Part shown: positions 1-13,112 of the stretch, piece after piece | How the letters are laid out: each line of letters begins with the position of its first letter | How positions within the stretch are numbered: position 1 is the first letter of the stretch | Source: Datnioides undecimradiatus | Lineage: Eukaryota; Chordata; Actinopteri; Lobotiformes; Datnioididae | Length of the DNA stretch: 64,000 bases | Direction: 5' to 3' | Assembly: GCA_008933995.1 (NCBI GenBank) | Contig: WARS01000029.1 | Location: 14,207,107-14,271,106 of the forward strand | The notes under the pieces: generated by a model | What the model saw: only the letters and a program-made list of their open reading frames with translations | The model's database searches: none | Told to the model about the DNA's origin: nothing | Translations under genes and position numbers: made by a program

Positions 1-85
1 TAAGCTGGTTTTGGCTAGAGAGCCCCTAGACAAATGCTTGGCATACTGATGAAGGCATGGTACAAGCACACATATTACTGCACAT

Positions 86-86
<1 letters not shown>

Positions 87-121
<35 letters not shown>
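87..121. repeat. (CA)n microsatellite, about 17 units
   Basis: Uninterrupted CA dinucleotide repeat inside the elavl4 intron. It generates a spurious His-Thr open frame. Confidence 0.97.
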
Positions 122-124
<3 letters not shown>

Positions 125-460
125 ACTGCTCCACTAACAGTAGTGACCCCACAGACGTGGGGACTCATAGACATAATGTATTCCACAGCCCATTTACCCA
201 ACCTGAGCTTGACCCTTAACCCTAACGCTGACCTTATGTAACCCAAAGACAAGTTTTAACCCTCAAACCAGAACAGTCTCCATCCATGAAGACCATGTGT
301 TTAAATTCACGATAACATCCCCACTGGGACCTAAACACACATACACACTTGAGTAAAAACTTGAAGAGGTGCTGCTGAGAATGAAGTGCAAAAAGAGGAA
401 GAGACTTGTCCATGATAATTTACAACAGTCTGCAACTGTGTCTGTGTGTTTGTGTCTGAT

Positions 461-510
461 AGAGAGAGAGAGAGAGAGGGAGAGAGAGAGAGAGAGTGTG
501 TGTGTGTGTG
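461..510. repeat. Compound (AG)n-(TG)n microsatellite
   Basis: An AG run at 461-496, broken once by GGG, passes directly into a TG run at 497-510. It creates spurious Arg-Glu and Cys-Val open frames on both strands. Confidence 0.95.
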
Positions 511-1980
511 AGAGATTGAACAACTTCTGTTTGCTTAAGTGTGTAGCAGCTACTCTTGTCCTTGAATTTGTACAATGGCATTGTAAGGAGGAGGAGAGAG
601 GTGAGGTGGCTGTTGACCCTATCACCCATAATTTCTCCTAACAGTCGCGAGTGTGTATCCACAGCAGACCAGAACAGCCTCGGCATAAAACACAACTCAC
701 TTGTTTAAGAATTCAAGTTTGGATAAGAGTAATCCACAGTCAAGTTCACATATAGTGAAGGAGAATGGATGTTCTTTTGCTCAGACACAGAAGAGTGAAG
801 TAGGCCTTGAGTCACAGGTGAAGGTTGTACTGAGAAACACTCCTTTAGTCTGTATCACAATGTGCAGGAAAAATAGCTAATGGGTGTGTGAAATGTGAAC
901 TAACAGCTGCAGTTGTACAAAGTGTACAAAGATGGCATTGATTTTCTTGCTGATTTGATCTGACCATCCCTGTTTTCCCTGTTTTTTGCTTTGCGTACCT
1001 TGTTGGTTTTCAAGATAATGCCTCACATTACTGCTAAAGCTGAATGTCTCTATGTCTTGAGGTTCACCAGGCATGAGGTGTCAAACACTTCTTTACTGTA
1101 TTTATGTTTAATGTGTTCTGAAGCTGTCAAATCAAATCAAAACATTGGTACAATACAAAATGAGTAGAACACTCATTCCAGCATTAGTTTGTTAAATGAT
1201 AAAGTTAACACTGTCAGATTTTTTAAAAAACAAATCCCAGGAAAACATTAAAATCATCAATTTGTTAGTAAGACTCACATCTTGAAACATTACTCTCATG
1301 AGTCAGTCATATATTCTATTGGCATTATATTTGGTTGCAGATTAATACACATTTGGTGGCTAAAGAATGTGGGATTAACCCAAAAGAAACTACAACAAAC
1401 AGTCAGTAGGATCAATGAGATATTGATTTTGTTAAAAAATAGAAAAATAAATAAAAAAGGATATTATCAGCCATGGCCTTAGAGCCAACTAATTGCAGAA
1501 GAAATCAACAATCTTGTAAAATCCACACTGTGCTCAAAGTGTATTCAGCTGTTTGGGTTTTTTTTTTTTAATTTTTATTACCACAGTTGTGCCTTATTAG
1601 CGTATTAAACCTTGAGAAGAGTTTATTTTTCTCTTGTTAAACATTATAACAAAAACTAACTTGCAATCTATGAAACAAGCTGCCAGTCTAGGGAGTCCAA
1701 CCTAATGACTGTCCTTTCAACCAGCCCCAGAAGCCTCAGCTACTTATCAACGGCCAGCCAGCCATACAGGCAACATTAGAGCACAATGTACTTACTAAGG
1801 TACAGCAATCTGTCTTTCTCACTCTCTCTCTCTCTTCTTCTCACTCTCTTTTTCTGCTCCCCCTCTCCTCCACAGTAATCAACAGAGGCTTATGTAACTC
1901 TCTCTACCTGTGCTTATCTCTCTCTAACACACACCGACAGGCACATTGGCTGCCTTACTAATAACACGCTACCTCAATCT

Positions 1981-2130
1981 GGGGAGGGGGGAAACAGAGG
2001 AAGGGGGGTGGGGAGCGAGTGCTGGGGGTGGGGACGGGCGAGGCAGGAATGAAAAGGAGAAAGGGGGCGAGCGGGGAGCGAGGAGTGAGGAAGGAAAGGA
2101 CAAAAGGAGAGAAGGTGAGAGAGGAGAATG
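1981..2130 (+). repeat. Purine-rich, G-run-rich tract
   Basis: About 150 bases of almost pure purine on the plus strand. Bases 1981-2037 carry at least six runs of three or more G. A CT-rich stretch lies just before it at about 1820-1870. The tract is low-complexity intronic DNA and the frames through it are Gly/Arg/Glu-biased and not gene-like. Confidence 0.8.
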
Positions 2131-5100
2131 TTAGGAGGTGACAGTAAAAGGATGATGATGAAAGGAAACAGTGCTATTCTTGCTTGCTCCTGCCCAAACA
2201 AAGCCGCTCTTTCTCTATAATCCACTATCATTTCCCCAAACACTGACTGACTGACAGAGAGAAATGACTGCTCCTCTGAGAGACCAGAAGAGAGGAGAGT
2301 GGTGAGAAACCTGCTTGCTGGGTAATGAAGGCACACACTTTCTTTTCAGTTTCATGCATTTAGTGCAATGTATCTTCATAAGCAGGACTGTACAGTCACT
2401 GAAACAGACACAGCACCGATACAGGTATGCATAAGCAAAACCTTTGAATGTTTCCAGGTACTCTGCTGCTCCATCTCCTATCCTTTTATCTTTTACCTGA
2501 GGAAATATAATGTGCCAACTGTATCAAATAATTCAACTTGCCTTTCCAAAAGATTTATAATATGGCAGAGGCAGAAAGGAACCCTCTTCCTGCTGTCTTC
2601 TAATTATGAGCATAAAAAAAATGCAACGTCCTTGTTTTAAGTAACATTGGCGTGCCTGGGTACAGATGGCGTTTGAAAAAGCAGCGAGAGGAGACACATA
2701 GAGACTTTGAAGAGTGGAGGTGCCCTGTGCTTTAGCCTTTGTCGGAGCAGAGCTTCAACCATCTGTCTGATGTGTGTGTGTGCATGTATCAGTGTGCATG
2801 CCTGTATGTGGCTGTGTGCATGTGTGTAGGCTACCGCAGAGACAGTATGCACTCTAAAAGATTATGAGAGGGAACAGGCAGAGAGATGGGAGATGATAGT
2901 ACGAGTCAAGGCTGCAGTCATGCCACCTAGAGGGTGCACTTCTCCGCTCGTATTACCTTGACCGTTCTGTTCTCTGCTACTGAACAGGCAGAGACAGGGA
3001 TTCAGTGTGGTGTCAGTCTGAAGGGGAACATCCATTATTCAAGTCAAGAGAGGAGAGAACGTACCAACTGTACAGAGGATAGGTAATTCCTTAGTGTCAA
3101 CATGAATGGTCTAAATACAAGATGAAACCAAAGACTAAGCTGTAGAGCCGTGCAGGTTTGTGCAGAGACTATAAGGCTCCATTTTCATGGCATTGGGAAG
3201 ACAAGCGCAAGCAACAAGTAACAAGTTGTGGCATTTCCCTGACCTTGAAACGCATGTTGTTTTTGGAATTTTTGTACCCAGCGCAGCAGGTAGGGCACAC
3301 AGGTGGAAGGAAAGGCAAAAAGAGACAGGGGTCCCGTGCAGATGAGGCATTACAGCAAAATCTGTTTTCATTGTCAGATCACGCACAATTTTTTTAGTTG
3401 ATAACTTTGAATTCAGGACTAGCAGTAAATTAAATATTTGAAAAAAAAATGCAGCTACAGAATAGGGATGTTTAACAAAGCAATTTTGAAACTATTTCTA
3501 CCAAGAGTCACATTTACATCCAAAACAGTCAGTGTAACTCTGAAAGAAATGCCAGTAAATGAGTCCATATTGCAGATTACTGAATGGCTTTTATGAGTAC
3601 GTATACCTCATGTTGCTTTCAGATGGTATGAAAACTTTCCCTTCAGTTGATTAAATCACTCCAGCCATACAGAAGTACCAGGACAAATATGGACGTCCAA
3701 CCTTCTAACTTGAAAATTGTCAAATCAAGCTCAGTTTTGTTGCACGATAATTTGTATTTTGTGTTTTGAGCAAATCATATAAAACCAACACCAGGCTGCT
3801 GTGGAATATTGTCACAAATGTTTACGCACCATATGGACATGAAAATGGTTAATTAGAACTTCCTGGGGACGCTTTTGACTTTCCAATCTGGTTTTGTCTC
3901 TATTGCTCTTCTCATCTAAAAATACCAAATTACTAGTGGCAAGCAGCTGTATACTTTCTGGCTTTCTTTCCAAGTGATCTGGCAAAAGTGAGGTTTCGGT
4001 TATAACTAAAATAGCTTCTGTTAAATTTTACGGGGGTGAGTCACAAAGCAAGTAATCTTCAGACAATTTTGGCAGCAGTGCCATTATTGTTGCATGTAAA
4101 CATAATCAAATTTTAATAGTCCCCAACACAGTCAGTAACTGCACACAACAGTTCCTGTGTTGATTTCAAATAAAAATGTACACTGTTACGCCCACCAAAC
4201 ACGACATGACCGGACTGTCAACACCTTCATAAAGATGAATTCAACTTTAAAGGGTACATCATGTGCTTCCAGCGGCTTATTTGTAATGCTGCATGTCTAT
4301 GCATTGAACTTCTCAAACAATGTAACGGTTTTTGTCTTGGAGAAGCAAAAGAGAGATTTTTCTGAGAGCTGCCATATAGAGAATACAACTTGGCAGTGAA
4401 TAATACCAAAGCGTCTGAAAAGCTTTCAAACATGGTCGCCTCATATCAGCAAATTTTCAAGGTAACTCAACCTTCATTTAAAGCTATTTTGATCAGGAAC
4501 AACTTGACTATCATATGACTGTAGCTCAGTGCCAGATAACTATTCATTCAGTGTGCAAAACAAACATGTTACTGGTATTACTGGCAATCATCATCTTGAG
4601 TTGTATGATGCCATGAAAGCTTGTGACTTGTTACCATGGGAATCTTTCCCATTGCTGCCTTCCATCCCACATGAAGGGAACTCAGCATCAGCCTTTTCAC
4701 AGCCAATCCTTACACACATACTGAGCAGCAATTTAGTTTCACATCAGAGCCAGCGTTTGTAAAGGCCAAGTATGCGGATCGATTGTATTTGCAGTCATTG
4801 ATCAGGTAAGCATTGACCTCTGCTCGCACAGAGGTCCGGGATGGAGAACTAGGAATAGCCAACGATCGATCCAAAGCTGTCTCTGATATTATATCTGTTT
4901 CAAATTGAGGCAAGTCTAAACCGGCTGTCAGAGCGCAAGATCACGGCCTGGCTGCCTTCCCTGAAGGTTAGAAAGAAAAGAAGGAGGGGGAAATCTGGCC
5001 TACACTGTTTGCACTGATAAAGAGACAAAATATGCTTATCCATTCAGAAGGAATCGATGGGCAGAGGAAGGGAGAGAGGCGAGTGAGGGGACAGAGGATG

Positions 5101-6128
5101 AGATAGAGAGATATCCTTGTCAAGTTGATGTTGTGTTCTCTCTCTGAGTCTCTGGGGCAATTTGGCAGTTTTAGTGGATTTTGTTTCAGCTGCCTCTGAC
5201 TGTGACTGATGCTAACAGTGATGTTTTTAAAGTTCCTCCTCATCTTTATGAACAGAAGAGTGACTGCAGGGTGCATCCTGTTGATGAGGAGGTCATTTAG
5301 AGAACAGACTTCATGTTCCCAATTTAGCAGAGCAAGAGCTGGGGATCATCAGCCCATCTGCCAGTGGTCACTGGAGAACATCCGTTACTTCAACAACTTT
5401 ATATGGCATCGCTATTTCTATGTGTTTCAATCTGTGCATGGCTCCCCACTACAGCCTACTCCATTTCTGTGTACAATGTTTGGGTGTGAGATGGTGAATC
5501 ACTAAGTGAATTGGCTTTCAAGCAATGACGAGGTCCCCAGTTCAATAAATAAGGGGACATGACCTGCAGCACATCTTTAAGGCACCATGACAATGACGTC
5601 ATAAAAACATATAATTAAGACTTAAGTTAACACATAATGATTGGCATGAATATATCAAGAGGGTCCACCGGGGAAGGTGTACCACTTTTTGTACCACAAA
5701 CCAGTTTGACACACACCACAATCACATCTGTCTGCCTCCACATTCCTCCATCTTTCTCTGCCTCTCCTTTCTTGCCATGTACTTACATTTTTGGCAGTCG
5801 CAGGAGAGTTTTAATTTGCAGCCCATTTCTCTCTTAATGGCGGGGAGTGTGTGGGTGTGTGTATCTCTTGTGTGCGTATGCCTGTACAGTAACTGAGAGA
5901 AGAAAAAGATGAGTCAATGATGCTAACATATACTACTCTCAAGGCCTTTCTAAAGTCCTCCATGTTTTTTTAACAACGCTAACATCTAATTGATCATTAA
6001 CATTTCTCATGCTGATCCTTAACCCACTGGGGACACCTTGCAGAACATCTCTCTGATTATTACCATTTGTGTCCATGTGTCCTTATGTGTGCACAAATGT
6101 GAATCCCTCTGTAATTTAATATCAAAGC

Positions 6129-6151
6129 AGGTAGGTAGGTAGGTAGGTAGG
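6129..6151. repeat. (GGTA)n tetranucleotide repeat
   Basis: Five to six tandem GGTA units within the elavl4 intron. Confidence 0.9.
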
Positions 6152-9095
6152 GTGGTAGTGAGGGCAGTAATTATTGTAGACTCATAGTGTTTAATCACTG
6201 TGAACTGACCAGTGATAAATCCACTATCTGCAAAAAACAAACAACCTGTGTGTCGTGTAATTAAAGTTATTAGACTTTTCTCTTGGGTTCAAGCAAGGTG
6301 ACGTCACCAAGTGATGTGCTGTATGGAAGGTAGCATCACATGGTCAAGACCAAAGACCAGTCAATAGCAGTGTTTACGCACACCGTTAGATAAAATAAAT
6401 GGATTCTGTCTGCAATTTAAGTTAATCTAATTGAAATAAGAGTAATTTTCTGTGCATGCAAAGGATTCCTAGTGTACTAGAGAGGAACAAGAATCTAAGA
6501 ACAATTACAAAGCACACAGAAACCTTTGTTATTAATAAGTTAGAAGTTATATGTACGGTATATATTTACCATTGTAAATATTTGATTTGATTTTGTCGTT
6601 GGTGTTGTTATACACTGCAGTATTTTCATGTTGTTACCTTGGTTTTGGCTGAAAGGTGAGGACAACGTTCAGCTGATCTAATGAGATCTAAAGGACAGAT
6701 GTGTGTCAATATTAAATAATTGATGGGAACAATTATGTGAAATAATTTTCCTTTGATTTGGTTACTTATATTTTCCCATTGGTACAAATGAGCCACTGCA
6801 GCAGTTTATCTGGACGTGCACTCCAGTCACCAGTCAAGAATAAACACATGTTGAATGCATAAAAAACAATTTGAGATTGCTTTATTCCTTTGCTGAACAG
6901 ATATGTTTTCAGTGGCTTTACTGTGTGTTGTGTGACTAAGTCGCGCTGTCAGGAGTCCCCTGGGTCTAAGAAGCTCTGTGGTGTGACAGGTGTGTTAGTA
7001 AGAACAGATCGGCAGGATATGTGCCCACTTCATCTAAATGTGTGCTGATGAGAGTAGAAATAGCCCTATCTCTTTTATTCACCTCTCCCTTCCGCTGCTC
7101 CCCTCCCAAGCTCTCCCTTCGCTTCCTCCCTCTTCTCATTTCCTCTCCATCCCACGTCTTTGCTCATCCACGCTCTCTGTGACTTGCTATTCTTTCCATT
7201 TTCTCTGCCTCCCCCCACCTTCCCTTGTCTGAACTCCCCTCTGTCTCCTTTTCTCCTCTCTTTTGTTTTCCTTTCCTCTGCCTTCCCCTCTCCTCTCACC
7301 CTCGCTCTCCTCATCTGCTCAGTGTGTACAGACAGGCGTGCACTTCACCGCCAGCAGTGATTTATTCTGCTTAGGCAAATGAGTGTGGCTTACAGCATGC
7401 TGCTCCCTTTCTGCTTCATCAGTACACATTGCACATAACACTGGAGCAGGTTGCAGCCTGTAGGCACACACACAACCCCTGAAATGGATCTAAGAGACAC
7501 GCTGGAGGGGTTCTTCTGCAGTACAATGGGCTGATGTGATTCATTCCTGTGTTTTGGAAGTAGTGGAATGTGTAATTGAGCATGTATATTACACAGCTTG
7601 TGCCTCTCATGTAATCATTGTTTTTATCGTGGCGCCCTCAGCTGAGGCCACGGTCAGAAAAATTGCCTACTGAGGTCACTCACTCACACACTAGGCGATG
7701 CTGGGTGGACAGATTAAGGCTGGGAGATTAGATAAGAATATTATTCATACAACTATATATAAAGATATACCTGTAAAATATCTGTTATCTATATATTAGA
7801 TATAATTCATGTTCAATGAAATGAACCATGTACCACTGATTTGTTTCGTATTATCATCACTCATATAAAACACATAATATGATCATCACACAATTTCAAT
7901 AAGTATCTATGTCATATCTATATCAATATCATATTGCAGTAGGTAAAGATCAATGATTTGCAGTTTTTATTTTCGTCTGATATTTTGCTTTCACTACACA
8001 CCTACATGCAGTGGATATCCTTTTGTTCAAGCACTCGTGCTTTCCTTCTATGCATCTCTGCATATTAACACACACATCATCTGCTTTTAGTGAGTCTGTT
8101 TTTGTCACTAATTTTAAGGCTTTTCATGTCGGTCATGTCCTTTTACCACTTTTATGCAAAGGTGAACGAAGGTCCACAAATGAACACATTTAGTCTGAAT
8201 ATGACTGACTGACACATGGTCCTAAAATAAACTGGACATACTTAGCAGAGTTTACTACAGTATCAGCAGAGATAAGCGTAAAGAAATGTCACTTTCGGCT
8301 GCCATGTTTGTTTTGGCTGATGAAAATGTGTTGCTACTTGAGCAACGGGTAAAAAAAAAAATCTGTATTGTGCAGCACACAGAATATTTATTAATCCAGA
8401 TGGACATTAGAGTATTAAAAGATTCTGGAGATGCTTTCAAAACTGCAGCACATGTTTTTTGTTTATCCTTCTGGAAAGCTTTAACTTGAATGTGAATCAA
8501 TTGAAATTATTTAACTAAAAAATCTCAAAGTTAACTACAGTGATGACTTTAGAGGCACACATTTGGTTTATATGCAGGAAGTCTAATAAGTGTATAGCAT
8601 AAAAAAAGATTAAGTGATTATAGAAAAAAATGTGCAAAACAAATTGATCACGCTCTATGACAAAATGTTGCCTGGCCCAGTAAACACAAACAGCTATATT
8701 TACAAAGTACCATATGAAATTTTCTGTGTGTGTGGGTGTGACCATATATCACCATATAACCTCAGTGCAAAGCACTTGGCGGTGATGGTCAGATGGAGGA
8801 CAGACCCTGATACTACCATGAGCAACCAGTCTCATCAAGCCACAGTGGCATGAGAAAGTCTACCTGTGATTATTCTTTGATGGACTCATCTACCAACATG
8901 CATATGAATTGAATTTTAAATCATTTTCATAGTAAACATTGATATGTGCAATTAATTCAGATTAATTAATCACAATGCATCTAATTAATGAGATATATCT
9001 TTTGAATCCTTTGACATCATTTGACAAAATATATACAGCAAATATTCACCAAACAACACACACAAAAGACAGACATTTAACATACCGCACAATCA

Positions 9096-9410
<315 letters not shown>

Positions 9411-10130
9411 TTAACATCCTGGGGTGGGTTAAATCTAAAGACTGAAATGTGGAGGGACATGGTTTTTGTGTGTGTGTGTGTTTTGAATGGCCTGGGTGTG
9501 GGTCACTGGATCCTCAGGGAGGAAAATGTGACTGTTTTTTAGTACACCTTGCTGTGGGGATTATCGTTGTCAGGAAAAGATTTAGCTGCTTACAACACTA
9601 GAGAGATAACACTCGAGTCGTTTGCTGTCTGAGGCAGAGGAAACTTTTTTCCCTCGAGTAGAAACCACAGGTTGTTTTACTTTGAAAGGACAGTGCAGGC
9701 AGCCAGGGGAACAGGATTAATAGCATTAGGACTATGGAAAAGTCTCTTCATTCACCCTATTGATTTCAAGCACCGTTCTCAGTTAAATGTGAGTGAATTA
9801 AAAATCTACGAGTTAATGTTGTACTTGCAGACGTCTTTTTTTCCAGCAGGCTTTTTAATTAACACATTAGCAGTGAGCAAGTAACCAAAAGCCTGTAAGC
9901 TTTTCACCAAGTGCCATTTAGCCTTGCGAACCCTGAAGAGTGAATTTCACTGTTTAGTTTTATTAAACAGGCATACAGTGTGTGTGAAATCATTAACATG
10001 CTCTCTGCTGCAGAGCTTGTGCATCTGTCCTGCATGTTTCAGAGATTAGGGTTAGAGGTAAATTCTATGTAACTGTATCCTTTGTAGCTTTTGTTACATA
10101 TGCTCTGCTGTAAAATCACTCACACATGGA

Positions 10131-10152
10131 CACACACACACACACACACACA
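10131..10152. repeat. (CA)n microsatellite
   Basis: Eleven uninterrupted CA units in the intron. A second, shorter CA run lies 186 bases on at 10338-10354. Confidence 0.95.
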
Positions 10153-11980
10153 TACAAATCCATAGTTACCCTTGCAACACTCTCCTGGTCAGCAACCTCA
10201 CAGTGGAGGTAAAGGATTTCCTCATGTTACCACTCACCCACACAATTCCACCCAGTTCTTCATTGTCACTTGCTGCTCCTCCTCCTCCATTTCCACACAT
10301 GTGCGGAAATACTTATCCACAAACATATGGCTATTAACACACACACACACACACTCATTCACATTCCTGTAACTAGAATACACTGCGTATGAATGTCATC
10401 ACTAACAGCGAGAACTCAATACCTAGTTATACTGTGCTATATGGCTCCCAGAAGTAGCTTTCCAGCAGTGAACTTTCACTTGTCAGACGTTGTCCTCAAC
10501 ATCCTCATGTGTAGACCTGGTTTTACTCCAGCAAAAGTTGCGTAAATCCCATTACTACTGCTGCTGACGGGAGCAGCTTTCCCTTGCAGTACTTTCATTA
10601 CTTCTGACATGTGGAGACATAAGCCATCAAATAAGGTTAAAGTCAGGCAAATATGGTGGATATGCAGTCATATCCTTGAGCAACAGCATGGAAATCCTGC
10701 TGAACTCTAACGGTGGGAGAATAGGATTGGGAACAGCTGGCTTTCCCCATGTCTCACTTTTCATTCATACATCTTCCTCTTTGGCCTCTATGCTTAGCTC
10801 CTCTGTCTTCCTCTTCCTCTGTGTGTCTCGTTTTTGCTGCCTGGGACTTTTCCTTCTGCTTCCTTCCTGCATGCTGCCTCACTAAACCTTTTTCTCTCTT
10901 CCAGATTCTGCCTCTTTTTGCTCCTCTTTTCTTCTCTGTGCAGCTCTCCCTCATTTTCTCTCCTTGTCAGCCAACTCCAGATGTCTAATCCATCAACACC
11001 TCCTCAAGCTGTGAGTGGTATTGTGCACAAGTGTGGTGTGCAAAACCGAGCGTGTGTGCGCACGTGTGTGAGTGCACGCACAGGGAAGTTGGGAAAAGTG
11101 TGTGAGATTATGTGCATGTATGTCACTGTGAGCTCCTCTCACCTTTGGCATGCTGCTTCCCCTCACGCCTCAGTAAGAAAGCATCGCTGACAAAATCTGA
11201 GGTGTCATGGTGGAGGAAACCGCAGCAGCGAAACCAACTCAAACACACTACAGAGAGACACATCGCCTGAGAGCATGTGAATCTCTGGGCCAAGCGTTTC
11301 CTCACAAGTGTAGTGGCAGAGAGTGGGAAGGGTGTGACATGAAAGAGCGCCAAACTTAATTTTAGAATTACCGTGCTGCCTTTTAATTTACCTTGTTACC
11401 TTTAGGGTATTTCAGTCTGTTGTGGAGAGAGAAAGTAAGGAAAGGGGGTAGTGGGAGGGAGGAAATGAAGTGTGAAAGAGCGATAGTGCTAGACAGAGAT
11501 GCAGAGTTGTCTTCTGTCATTACAAAGACTGCCTTTATCTCAGGAACGACTTGAGGCAACCTCTTGTGTCATGAGAGTCTCAGAGCGAAAAATCTGTGAA
11601 TTCAGACTACTACACTTGACCTGATGGATCTCATGTTTCATAAATGACCTCCAACTTTTCCAGTCTTTATACTGAAAAAGACTATTTTTACTCCATTCTG
11701 GCTGCCCTGCTTTGTACTATATTGCTCACAGTATGTATTCAATATGCAGGCACTGATACACCCGGTATGAACATGTCACAGACTAACCTCAAACAAACCA
11801 AAATGTACGCACACATTCACCCACACAACACATACAGACAAAACACATCATTGCTCTCTCTCTTTTTTCCTGCGGCACAGTGCTTGGACAAGTGCTGTGC
11901 TGTGCTGAACCAAGGCCAGGTCAGGAGTGGAGCAATTCTCACAGGGATTCTCATTCACAACTACAGACTAATCCCATCAT

Positions 11981-12020
11981 ATTAGATTAGGTTAGATTAC
12001 ATTAGATCAGATTAGATCAG
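11981..12020. repeat. Short tandem of ATTAGAT/C decamer-like units
   Basis: Four degenerate ten-base units (ATTAGATTAG, GTTAGATTAC, ATTAGATCAG, ATTAGATCAG) follow one another. The last two are identical. Confidence 0.85.
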
Positions 12021-12689
12021 ATGACAGAAAGCGGGATTCCAGGGATTACCACAGAGCAACAGATTAGAGCTCGGCTTAAAAGCAGCAATATATTAGCAGG
12101 CACGGAACAGAAGGGGCAATAGTGGAGGATATGAGAGAGGGGAATGATATGTTGATGCTAACCGTGTGCAAAAACAACTGTTAAATTTTTAGTCTTCAAA
12201 AACATGTTTGGAGGAGGGACAGCGCAGAGCTGGCACTGATTTATCTGTCTTACCTCTGTGACAACCACCAACAAGCCTGCACATTAGTCATGCCATTAAA
12301 ATGCAATAAGGGAGCCCTCAATTATTGTTTGAAAACGTGCAATGATTGACGTGTTTCTTCCCTTTCACTCAGATATATATATTTATATATAATTTCACCT
12401 TTACATGTTGACATTTAGAAAGTAATTAGCATATCAGCTATAGTCACAAGCTTTTTAATGTGTCTCTTTGATTTAGATGGTCTGTTTAATTTCTGAGACT
12501 CATGCATGTTAATTACATCTTGGCCTCCAGCTCATTCACTACCAGCATCACCTAAATCATCATCTAAAAGGCTCTGAGAGAGTAGAAAGAGAGAGAAAGT
12601 AAAAGTTTAACTTGATCCCTGACCCTCATGAGATCATTGTTTTTAATCATCCGGTATTTAATTTCTACATTTTTCAATCATGCTTTTCA

Positions 12690-13112
<423 letters not shown>

